From Phycisphaerae bacterium (GTDB lineage Bacteria > Planctomycetota > Phycisphaerae > Phycisphaerales > SM1A02), in the NCBI GenBank assembly GCA_002702575.1, contig PAAJ01000016.1:1-64000 (forward strand): a DNA stretch of 64,000 nucleotides, written 5' to 3'. This document shows, one piece after another, positions 55,182 to 63,242 of this stretch. The notes beneath the pieces were generated by a model, which was given only the letters and a program-made list of their open reading frames with translations, did not search any database and was not told the origin of the DNA. Numbering within the stretch: the stretch's first letter is position 1; the number at the start of each line of letters is the position of its first letter. A program made the position numbers and the translations under genes.

Positions 55182-57322
55182 TCGAACGGAATGTGCCAGG
55201 TGAAGCAGCCAGAAGCAAGCTGGAAGATGATCCACGAGCCATCAGGCATCGGCTGAAGACCTTGTCGAAGGATCTCTGGTGGTCATGGAATGAAATCGGG
55301 CGTCGACCCTTCGCCATGCTCGATCCTGAGCTCTGGGAAACTGTCCGGTACAGCCCGTACAGACTCCTCCAGAAAGTCGATTCCAACAACTACGCCAGCC
55401 GTCTGGCCGAACCCTCTTTTCGCAAGGTCGCCGCCCGTGCGATTGTCGCGCACCATGAGTATCACAATCGACGCAGCTGGTACGAAGCCCAATCAGATCC
55501 CATGGATCCACCGCTTCGGATCGCCTACTTCTGCTCCGAGTATGCGATTCATGAAAGTCTTCCCCAATATGCGGGCGGACTCGGCGTGCTGGCAGGTGAT
55601 CATCTGAAATCGGCATCCGATCTCGGTCTCCCGCTGGTGGCCGTAGGACTGCTGTACCAGCATGGCTATTACAAGCAGGAATTCCGTGATGATGGCACGA
55701 CGCGTGTCATCTATCCCTCCTTCGATGCCGAGGCGATGCCCCTTGATGACACAGGCGTCAGATTGGACTGCCCTGTCGGTGATCGAACCGTTCGCGTGCG
55801 AGTCTGGGCCATGTCGATGGGTCGCGTACCGCTCTACCTGCTGGATGCCAATCTGCCGGGCAACAAACTTGAGGATCGTGCCCTGACCGCAAGCCTCTAC
55901 CAGGGCGATGACGACATTCGCCTGCAAAGGCAGGTGCTGCTGGGGGTCGGCGGCTATCGAGCGTTGAGACTCCTGGAGGAAGTGCCCACGGTCATCCATC
56001 TGAATGAAGGCCATGCCGCCTTCGCCGCAGTCGCGAAACTCTCCGAGCTCGTTCATGGCGGGATGAGCTACGAGGACGCGAAGCAGGCAGTCCGCTCCAG
56101 CACGGTGTTCACGACGCACACGCCGGTTCCAGCAGGCAATCAACGCTATGACGCCATCAAGTTGCGTGATGCGCTCAAGCCCGTCCTCGAACCCGCAGGA
56201 CTGGACCCCGAGATTCTCAACACACTTGGCCGTGAAGACCCTCATGACCAGAATGAAGCTCCATGCATGACCGTCCTGGCCCTGAGACTGGCCGAACGTG
56301 TGAATGGTGTATCTGAACTTCATGGCGCTGTTTCCCGGGAGATGTGGAAAAAGGCCTACGGTCAGGAGGATCCCGACCAGGTTCCCATCAAGCACATCAC
56401 CAATGGGGTCCACACCGGTACCTGGATGGCCCCCGTCGCAGAACGATTCTGGTCGGAAGCCATCGAATACGACAAGGCGCCTGGCCCGAAGAACCCCTGC
56501 TGGGCTCGAGCCCAAACCGTCGATCATCGTGCATTCTGGGAACTCCGATCATCGCTGAGAAGACGCCTGCTCTCCTTCGTCAGACGCAGGCTGGCATTCC
56601 AATCAAGGCGACGTGGTGAAAGCCCTGAACGTGTTGTTCGAAGTCGTCGCATGCTGCAGGACTCTGCATTGACCATCGGGTTTGCGCGCCGTTTCGCAAC
56701 CTACAAGCGAGCCACTCTGCTGTTCCATGATCTCGACCGGCTGGCAGGCATTCTGAGTCACGACGATCGTCCAGTTCAGGTGATCTTCGCCGGCAAGGCT
56801 CATCCGGCCGATGAAGGCGGGCAGGCTGTCGCACAGGAAATCCATGAACTGTGCAGAGAATCCCGATTTGATGGCAAGGTGGTCCTGCTCGAGAACTACG
56901 ACATCGAAATCGGACGTCGACTGACCTCAGGTTGCGATCTCTGGCTGAATACCCCAAGGCGTCCCTTCGAGGCCAGTGGAACCAGTGGCATGAAGCCGCC
57001 GCTTCATGGTGGAATCAACTGTTCGATTCCGGATGGCTGGTGGGTTGAAGCGGACGACGGCCACAATGGCTGGACCATCGGCGATGGATCACCGGCTGAG
57101 AACGAGCAGCTTCAGGATGAGCGTGACGCCAATCGGCTCTACGACCTGCTCGAACACGAGATCATCCCCGCCTTCTGGGATCGGGATGAGCAGGGCCTCC
57201 CACAGGCCTGGATCGAACGTGGCCTGCATACGGTGGCCACCATCCCGGAGTGGTTCAATACGGACCGAATGGTGGCTGAGTACCTTGAATGGGGCTACAA
57301 ACCCGCTTCGATTCAGGTCTGA
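55178..57322 (+). CDS. glgP: Alpha-glucan phosphorylase (GT35, short DUF3417-containing type)
   Basis: The start is revised to GTG 55178, which overlaps the malQ stop (GTGA) and has AGGAG 7 nt upstream; the ORF-track start lies 180 bp inside malQ. The 714 residues begin with the DUF3417 region (LKTLSKDLWWSWNEIGRRPF) and continue with IAYFCSEYAIHESLPQYAGGLGVLAGDHLKSASDLG. The PLP-binding Lys lies in EASGTSGMKPPLHGG. This compact class releases glucose-1-phosphate from glycogen or maltodextrin. With MalQ it completes cytoplasmic glucan breakdown. Confidence 0.95.
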   Translation: MIERNVPGEAARSKLEDDPRAIRHRLKTLSKDLWWSWNEIGRRPFAMLDPELWETVRYSPYRLLQKVDSNNYASRLAEPSFRKVAARAIVAHHEYHNRRSWYEAQSDPMDPPLRIAYFCSEYAIHESLPQYAGGLGVLAGDHLKSASDLGLPLVAVGLLYQHGYYKQEFRDDGTTRVIYPSFDAEAMPLDDTGVRLDCPVGDRTVRVRVWAMSMGRVPLYLLDANLPGNKLEDRALTASLYQGDDDIRLQRQVLLGVGGYRALRLLEEVPTVIHLNEGHAAFAAVAKLSELVHGGMSYEDAKQAVRSSTVFTTHTPVPAGNQRYDAIKLRDALKPVLEPAGLDPEILNTLGREDPHDQNEAPCMTVLALRLAERVNGVSELHGAVSREMWKKAYGQEDPDQVPIKHITNGVHTGTWMAPVAERFWSEAIEYDKAPGPKNPCWARAQTVDHRAFWELRSSLRRRLLSFVRRRLAFQSRRRGESPERVVRSRRMLQDSALTIGFARRFATYKRATLLFHDLDRLAGILSHDDRPVQVIFAGKAHPADEGGQAVAQEIHELCRESRFDGKVVLLENYDIEIGRRLTSGCDLWLNTPRRPFEASGTSGMKPPLHGGINCSIPDGWWVEADDGHNGWTIGDGSPAENEQLQDERDANRLYDLLEHEIIPAFWDRDEQGLPQAWIERGLHTVATIPEWFNTDRMVAEYLEWGYKPASIQV

Positions 57323-57369
57323 AACGGGTCTGATCCTTCAAAAAATAGACTTCATTGCCAATCTCCTGC

Positions 57370-57397
57370 TTGTGCCAGGCCCCCGTGAATCTACTAT
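57370..57397 (+). promoter_or_regulatory. Sigma-70-like promoter of secreted protein gene
   Basis: TTGTGC and TACTAT are separated by 16 nt. The ATG at 57460 lies about 62 nt downstream with a GAGAAGAGGAGAA ribosome binding site. The same TACTAT -10 is used by the next gene. Confidence 0.45.
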
Positions 57398-57459
57398 TAG
57401 GGGCTGAGAAACAATCTCAATGGTCGATTGTGAGACCTTGGAGAAGAGGAGAATTTGAG

Positions 57460-58569
57460 ATGTACATGCGTGCTCGTACTGTGATCGCAGGCCTTGTGGC
57501 CTTCTGTGCCACCACCGCGACAGCCTTTGGACAGGGCGTGCTTGATGGCAGCCTTGATGTGGACATGCCCGATCATTCCGCGCTTCAAGGTATCGCGACG
57601 AATTTCGGCAATAACGATTTCGGACAGCCTGGCTTCTGCAATGGATCCGAGCTCAACGCAGTTCACATCACCAAGCGAGACGGCTTCGTGGTGATCTTCC
57701 TGGCCGGCAATCTCGAGAGCAACTACAACAAACTGGATCTGTTCGTCGATGCACGTGATGGTGGCCAGAACCAGCTTGCCCACGACAATCCAGATGTGGA
57801 CTTCAACGGCCTGAATCGCATGGGCAACTCCAACGAGAACGCAACGGATGGCCTCAAGTTCGACGAAGGCTTTGAACCGGACATCTGGATCACCGTCACC
57901 TGCGGTGATGATGGCAACGGAGGCTTTGTGACCTACGGCACCTTCTCCGAGCTTCGCACGACAGCAAGCGAAGGAACCGGCTTCTACCTTGGCAGCGGAT
58001 CCTCCGGATCAGACGTCATCAACGGTGAAAACGGCATCCAGATCGCGATCGACAACTCGAATATCGATGGTGTCGGCAGTGGCATCGGAAGCAGCTGTGG
58101 TGATGATGTCAACACCGGTATCGAGATCGCGATCCCTGAATTCGCCATCGACTGGAATTTCGAAGGATTCCCGATCGACAACGTCAAGGTGATGGCATTC
58201 ATCAACGGCAACGGTCATGACTTCATCTCCAACCAGGTCATCCCCGGTATCCCCCCATCGGACAACCTCGGGGAACCCAGAGGAATCGATTTCGGGCTCA
58301 TCCCCGGTATTCAATATGCCTCTCTTGATGATGTGGTTACCGACTGCCCGAGTTACGCCTACGGCGCTTGCTGCCTTGGCGAAATCTGCACCTTTACGGA
58401 TCAAGAGAATTGCGAACTGGGTGGCGGTGATTACCAGGGCGACGACAGCTTCTGTGACGAAAGCACCTGCGCTGCACCGGATTGTGCCACCGATGTCAAT
58501 AGCGATGGCAAGACGGATGTCGACGATCTTCTGGAACTTCTGAGTGAGTTCGGGGAAATCTGCAACTGA
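57460..58569 (+). CDS. Secreted protein with GACC Cys module and dockerin segment
   Basis: The start is set at MYMRARTVIAGLVAFCATTATAFGQG, a signal peptide preceded by a strong purine-rich ribosome binding site; the listed ORF is 35 codons longer. The 369-residue product has a beta-rich region (about 25-290) with FVVIFLAGNLESNYNKLDLFVDARDGG, of no family I can name. Then come a Cys module GACCLGEICTFTDQENCELGGG (about 307-345) and one dockerin-like unit DVNSDGKTDVDDLLELLSEFGE ending in CN. It has its own promoter and follows glgP. Confidence 0.82.
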   Translation: MYMRARTVIAGLVAFCATTATAFGQGVLDGSLDVDMPDHSALQGIATNFGNNDFGQPGFCNGSELNAVHITKRDGFVVIFLAGNLESNYNKLDLFVDARDGGQNQLAHDNPDVDFNGLNRMGNSNENATDGLKFDEGFEPDIWITVTCGDDGNGGFVTYGTFSELRTTASEGTGFYLGSGSSGSDVINGENGIQIAIDNSNIDGVGSGIGSSCGDDVNTGIEIAIPEFAIDWNFEGFPIDNVKVMAFINGNGHDFISNQVIPGIPPSDNLGEPRGIDFGLIPGIQYASLDDVVTDCPSYAYGACCLGEICTFTDQENCELGGGDYQGDDSFCDESTCAAPDCATDVNSDGKTDVDDLLELLSEFGEICN

Positions 58570-58598
58570 TCCTGCCTGAAAAGCGGGTCATGAATGGA

Positions 58599-58627
58599 TA
58601 GACCGGTCTGGATCTGACCGCTACTAT
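58599..58627 (+). promoter_or_regulatory. Sigma-70-like promoter of secreted GH13 gene
   Basis: TAGACC and TACTAT are separated by 17 nt, about 60 nt upstream of the ATG. The spacing and the TACTAT box match the promoter of the preceding secreted gene. Confidence 0.45.
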
Positions 58628-58687
58628 CTCATGCACCCCTAGATGGGGCCATGAAATGGAGAATTCGTATACCGAGCTGAGCCAATC

Positions 58688-60751
58688 ATGATGCTTCCCC
58701 CATCAACACGTCCTCGACTCATCAATCCCGCCAAAGCTGTCTTTCTACTCAGTCTGTGCTTCGCACTGCTCTGTGGGCAGACCGCCTTGGCCGAGCCCTC
58801 CAGCCGACCCGGCATGGGCGCCGTTCCGTATTCGGATGGCGATGGTTCAGGTGTCACCTTCAGGGTCTGGGCCCCCAATGCGACGGCGGTCGGTGTTGCC
58901 GGAACCTTCAATCAATGGTCGCCATTTTCGAACCTGCTCGCTCCGGAAGGCGATGGCCACTTCTCACGTGATGTGCCTACCGCCGAAGCTGGCGATGGTT
59001 ACAAGTATGTGATCATCAATGGTTCGAACACGATCTGGAGAAATGATCCACGAGCCATGGATCTGACCAATTCCTCCGGTCATTCGATTGTCGTCGATCA
59101 TGATGCCTATGAATGGAGCGCCGAAGGGTATGTTCCGCCGATCTGGTCGGAGATGGTGATCTACGAAATGCATGTGGGCACTTTCGGACTTCAGCCCGGC
59201 CAATCCGTACCCGGCAATCTTGCAGGCGCCCTGGAGCATCTGGATCATCTCGAATCCCTTGGCGTCAACGTCATCGAACTGATGCCCATGTGCGAGTTCC
59301 CCGGTGACATTTCATGGGGCTACAACCCCTCGTACCCGTTCTCCGTCGAAAGCACCTATGGCGAGCCGGACGACCTGAAGGCCTTCGTGGATGCCTGCCA
59401 TGACCGGGACATCGCCGTCTTCGGCGACCTCGTCTACAACCACCTTGGTCCGACCGACATGGATCTGTGGCAATTCGACGGTTGGTCGGAGAACAACTAC
59501 GGCGGCATCTATTTCTACAACGACTACCGGGCCTACACGCCTTGGGGCGACACTCGGCCTGACTTCGGCCGCGGCGAAGTCCGTTCCTTTCTTCAGGACA
59601 ACCTCAAGATGTGGCTCAACGACTATCGCTTCGACGGTGTTCGAATCGATGGAACGCGATGGATCCGAACCCTTGGAACCAGTGGCGAAGAGATCCCGGA
59701 AGGCTGGTCGCTGCTCAGATGGTTCAATGACGAGGTCGATGCCACCACACCCTGGAAACTGATGGTCTCCGAAGACATGGATTCCAATCCGTGGATCACG
59801 AAATCAACTGGTGAAGGCGGTGCAGGATTCGACTCGCAGTGGGATCCCTGGTTCATCCACCCGATGCGGGAAGCCATGGTCACAGCCGCAGATGACGACC
59901 GCAACATGTTTGATGTCCAGAACTCGATTTCATATGCGTACAACGGCGCGCCTTTCCAGCGGGTGATCTACACCGAGTCGCACGATGAAGTAGCCAATGG
60001 TCGAAGTCGTGTACCGGAAGAGATCTGGCCGAACAATGCGGACAGTTGGTTCGCCAAGAAACGATCCACACTCGGCGCGGCCGTTCTGATGGCTTCTCCC
60101 GGTATTCCCATGCTCTTCCAGGGCCAGGAATTCCTGGAAGACGGTTGGTTCAACGATCAGGATCCAGTGGACTGGACGAAGGCCGAGACGTTCTCCGGAA
60201 TCCTCGACCTCTATACGGATCTGATCCACCTCCGAACCAATCGTGATGGACTGAGTGCCGGGCTCTCCGGGCCGAATCTGAATGTGTTCCATTTGAACAA
60301 TGAAGAGAAGGTCATTGCCTGGCACCGGTGGAATCAAGGCGGTGAAGGCGATGATGTCGTCATCGTGGCCAATTTCAGGAATCAGACCTGGGAGAATTAC
60401 CGCATTGGCCTGCCGAGAGGCGGTAAATGGAAAGTACGCTTCAACAGTGATGCCACTGTCTACGACGAAGACTACGACGGCCATCCCTCATGGGATGTCG
60501 AAGCGGAACCCGTCTCGTGGGACGGCCTCGGCTGGAGTGCAGAACTGTCCTTCGGCAAGTACACGGCTGTGATCCTGTCTCAGTCCCCTCCCTGCCTGGG
60601 TGATCTGAACAACAGTGGCGTCGTGGATGTCGATGATGTGCTCATGGTGATTTCAGGCTGGAACACCGATCAGGGCGATATCGATGGAGATGGCATGACT
60701 GGAGTGGAAGATCTTCTTCTTCTCCTCGAGCGGTATGGAGAATGCCCATGA
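58688..60751 (+). CDS. Secreted GH13 alpha-glucan-acting enzyme with CBM48 and dockerin
   Basis: The 687-residue protein has a signal peptide (AVFLLSLCFALLCGQTALA), a CBM48 domain (about 45-140; FRVWAPNATAVGVAGTFNQWSP) and a GH13 barrel of branching-enzyme/trehalohydrolase type (YEMHVGTFG, LGVNVIELMPM, SWGYNPSYPF). The catalytic residues are Asp in FDGVRIDGTRW, Glu in LMVSEDMD and Asp in TESHDEVANG. The C-terminus has a two-segment dockerin (DLNNSGVVDVDDVLMVISGW, DIDGDGMTGVEDLLLLLERYGEC). It likely acts on starch or glycogen outside the cell. The stop overlaps the next gene start. Confidence 0.93.
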   Translation: MMLPPSTRPRLINPAKAVFLLSLCFALLCGQTALAEPSSRPGMGAVPYSDGDGSGVTFRVWAPNATAVGVAGTFNQWSPFSNLLAPEGDGHFSRDVPTAEAGDGYKYVIINGSNTIWRNDPRAMDLTNSSGHSIVVDHDAYEWSAEGYVPPIWSEMVIYEMHVGTFGLQPGQSVPGNLAGALEHLDHLESLGVNVIELMPMCEFPGDISWGYNPSYPFSVESTYGEPDDLKAFVDACHDRDIAVFGDLVYNHLGPTDMDLWQFDGWSENNYGGIYFYNDYRAYTPWGDTRPDFGRGEVRSFLQDNLKMWLNDYRFDGVRIDGTRWIRTLGTSGEEIPEGWSLLRWFNDEVDATTPWKLMVSEDMDSNPWITKSTGEGGAGFDSQWDPWFIHPMREAMVTAADDDRNMFDVQNSISYAYNGAPFQRVIYTESHDEVANGRSRVPEEIWPNNADSWFAKKRSTLGAAVLMASPGIPMLFQGQEFLEDGWFNDQDPVDWTKAETFSGILDLYTDLIHLRTNRDGLSAGLSGPNLNVFHLNNEEKVIAWHRWNQGGEGDDVVIVANFRNQTWENYRIGLPRGGKWKVRFNSDATVYDEDYDGHPSWDVEAEPVSWDGLGWSAELSFGKYTAVILSQSPPCLGDLNNSGVVDVDDVLMVISGWNTDQGDIDGDGMTGVEDLLLLLERYGECP

Positions 60752-61662
60752 TGACCTTGAATGTGACGATCAGAAGAGGCTTCACCCTCATCGAACTCAT
60801 GGTCGTCATCGTCATCCTCGGCCTGGTCGCCTCCCTCCTCATCGTGACGGCTGGCTCCATCTCCTCCACGGCCAAGAGTTCCAAGGACAGCTCGAATCTG
60901 AGAGCGATCGCCAGAGCGAATGCCTCACATGCGATCGACAACAAGGAACGATTGTTCTCTCCACGAACGGAACCACACACGGGTACCGGCCCAGACAACC
61001 CCTCGTCCACAGTCGAACAGATTCGACGCATGTGGGTCCACGCTTTCAATGACAACGTCGACGATCTGGGCAACAGCCGAATCGAAATACAAGCGGCGCT
61101 GACCAAGGGAGCCGCCTGGGAGTACCTCGGCGATGCCACGGCCTACAAGTCTCCCTTGGATTCCACGGAGCGCATCCGCAGCTATTCCCTCAACGCCTTT
61201 ATCGGCGTTGATCGATGTGCCGATGAGTATCCTCAGATGTCCGGCGTCTTCGTACCCGCCTTCAATACCCGGTATCGAGTGGCGTGCCAGACTTCCGCGG
61301 ACATCCCGCAACCGGGAATGACGATCTGCGCCATCGGCGAGGTGGATTTCGGCCAGGCCGGCTATGCGGAGACTTCCAACATCAACGGCTGGCTGGTCTC
61401 TCCAAACCCGAACATGCCGATCTGGAAGGATACGCCTGCCCTCTGGAATGGGAACCGCGTCAACATCTCGCTCATGGACGGCTCGGTGGACACCATCGTG
61501 CTGCAACAGGCGGAACTCATTCGCAACAAGGTTGCTCAAACCGGCTCTTCGCACAACATCATGATCGGCGCGACCGACCAGGACAAGGTCGACTTCCAGG
61601 CCTTCAACAGCCGGCTCCTGCCGGGCGTGCTGAACTACCGCACCGCAGCCGATCAGGAATAG
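60748..61662 (+). CDS. Type II secretion/type IV pilin-like prepilin protein
   Basis: The ATG at 60748 is chosen because GGAG lies 7 nt upstream and it forms an ATGA overlap with the GH13 stop; the ORF-track ATG at 60742 is only 1 nt from that site. The N-terminus has the prepilin peptidase site RRGFTLIELMVVIVILGLVA. The 304-residue product continues with a beta-rich head and ISLMDGSVDTI, resembling the DG motif of planctomycete DUF1559-type pseudopilins, but without the usual upstream His. It may be a minor pseudopilin. Coupling to a secreted GH13 gene is notable. Confidence 0.9.
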   Translation: MMTLNVTIRRGFTLIELMVVIVILGLVASLLIVTAGSISSTAKSSKDSSNLRAIARANASHAIDNKERLFSPRTEPHTGTGPDNPSSTVEQIRRMWVHAFNDNVDDLGNSRIEIQAALTKGAAWEYLGDATAYKSPLDSTERIRSYSLNAFIGVDRCADEYPQMSGVFVPAFNTRYRVACQTSADIPQPGMTICAIGEVDFGQAGYAETSNINGWLVSPNPNMPIWKDTPALWNGNRVNISLMDGSVDTIVLQQAELIRNKVAQTGSSHNIMIGATDQDKVDFQAFNSRLLPGVLNYRTAADQE

Positions 61663-61683
61663 TCGACTCCAGTATCACCAAAG

Positions 61684-61715
61684 AAGAACACCCCTGTCTT
61701 CACAGGGGTGTTCTT
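61684..61715. terminator. Bidirectional intrinsic terminator
   Basis: A perfect 14-bp stem (AAGAACACCCCTGT and its complement) with a CTTC loop lies between the convergent pseudopilin and aminotransferase genes. TTCTT lies on the descending arm in both directions. This is the clearest terminator in the window. Confidence 0.85.
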
Positions 61716-61749
61716 GTTACATGAACTTGAATTCAATTCCGACTGGGGA

Positions 61750-63078
61750 TCAGACGGCGGCAACCCGCTTGGTAGCCGACTCGACGGCATTGAGCAGATG
61801 ATCCGATTCCTCGATCGTCATGACGAGGGGAAGTCGGAAACGCATCGACTGGGTCCCACAGGGGAGGACGATGACATTGTGATCGAACAGGTCACGCACC
61901 ATCTGGTCTCGTGCCTCAGGCGTCTCGAAACAGCATGCGATCAGTGAACCGACTCCGCGGACATTCTCGAATGCCTGGGTCGAACGTGCGATCTCCCGCA
62001 TGCCGTTGATGACATGATCACCGACCGTGAGGACGTGATCCGCCAGTCCATCCTGGACGATCAGCTCGATGTAGCGTCGACTGCGGACCATGTCGACCAG
62101 ATTGCCGCCCCAGGTGGAGTTGATACGACTGGATCGACGGAAGACGTTGTGTTCGATTTCATCGAGCCGGGATCCTGCATAGATGCCGCAGACCTGCGAC
62201 TTCTTGCCGAATGCGACGACGTCGGGTGCCACACCCTGGTGCTGCCAGAACCATGGCTTGCCGGAACCGAAGAAGCCGGATTGGACTTCGTCGTACAACA
62301 GCAGCGCATCGCAGTCATCCGCATACTGACGAAGACGTGCCATGAACTCGGGCCGGAAATGGTTGTCTCCACCTTCTCCCTGCATCGGTTCGATCAGAAT
62401 GCCCGCGATGCGGTTGACGCATGCAGGACAGGATCCGATGGCGGCCTCGATCTCGGCACAGGCTCGTGCTTCCTCGGCTTCGATGTCGTTGCAGACGTTT
62501 CCATCGTGATCAAATCGGCACGATGGATTGTGGATCCGTGGCCAGTTGAACTTGGGGAACAGCCCGACCTTGTCCGGCAGCGTGTTGGTGACACTCATGG
62601 TGTACCCCGTGCGACCGTGGAACGCCTGACGGAAGTGCATGATCATCAGATCATTGCAGTTGTCCTCGAAGTTGTTCCGACCAAGTCGCCTGGCTTTCCA
62701 GTCAAAGGCCGCCTTCATGGCATTCTCGACCGCAAGGCCTCCGCCGGCGATCCAGAAATGATGATTGAAGCCCTCAGGGGTCGCGTGTTCAGCGAATGCG
62801 TCGACGAACTGAGCCATCTCGACGGAGTAGAGATCCGCATTGGAAACATTGCACAACGACGCGAGCTTGAGCGTCTGAAGGTAGTCGGGGTCCATCATCC
62901 CGGGATGGTTGTATCCGAGGGGCATCGAGGCAAAGCAGGTGAACCCGTCGAGATAACGCTGGCCACTGGCGGCGTCATGGATCCAGACGCCTTCTGATCG
63001 CTCGAGGTCAACCACCAGTGGATAACCATCTACAAGCTGATGTCGAGCAAGTTCATCGAGAACCCTGTTGGGATTCAT
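61750..63078 (-). CDS. lat: L-lysine 6-aminotransferase
   Basis: The start is set at MNPNRVLDELARHQLVDGYP, with GGAG 7 nt upstream; the ORF-track start is 35 codons earlier. The 442-residue class III aminotransferase parallels mycobacterial Lat closely: FWIAGGGLAVENAMKAAFDWK, FRQAFHGRTGYTMSVTNT, EPMQGEGGDNHFRPEF, DEVQSGFFGSG and the PLP Lys in AFGKKSQVCGIYAG. It converts lysine plus 2-oxoglutarate to allysine and glutamate. A roughly 40-residue region (CRFDHDG..SCPAC) carries several extra Cys residues. It converges on the pseudopilin gene and diverges from the GspE/PilB gene. Confidence 0.93.
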   Translation of the reverse strand: MNPNRVLDELARHQLVDGYPLVVDLERSEGVWIHDAASGQRYLDGFTCFASMPLGYNHPGMMDPDYLQTLKLASLCNVSNADLYSVEMAQFVDAFAEHATPEGFNHHFWIAGGGLAVENAMKAAFDWKARRLGRNNFEDNCNDLMIMHFRQAFHGRTGYTMSVTNTLPDKVGLFPKFNWPRIHNPSCRFDHDGNVCNDIEAEEARACAEIEAAIGSCPACVNRIAGILIEPMQGEGGDNHFRPEFMARLRQYADDCDALLLYDEVQSGFFGSGKPWFWQHQGVAPDVVAFGKKSQVCGIYAGSRLDEIEHNVFRRSSRINSTWGGNLVDMVRSRRYIELIVQDGLADHVLTVGDHVINGMREIARSTQAFENVRGVGSLIACCFETPEARDQMVRDLFDHNVIVLPCGTQSMRFRLPLVMTIEESDHLLNAVESATKRVAAV

Positions 63079-63242
63079 GGCGGTCTCCGAAATGATGTCT
63101 GTACATGCCATGCTGGAGGTGGCATCGAACCTTTGAGCGTAGGGCCACGGAACCACTTCGGCAACCCCCCAGCCCCGTTTCATCGGGCAACTATCGATCT
63201 TGGGTTGATTCCCGTGCGGAATCGAGGGGCTGGAAGGCTAAG

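Noticed and set aside
45398-58586. Shared TGCCTGAAAAGC motif near 45400 and 58573
   Set aside because: Only two copies in different contexts; flanking hairpins are short and without T-runs, so I cannot claim a repeat family or terminator.
62014-62997. 327-aa plus-strand ORF over the lysine aminotransferase
   Set aside because: Antisense to conserved PLP-enzyme motifs.
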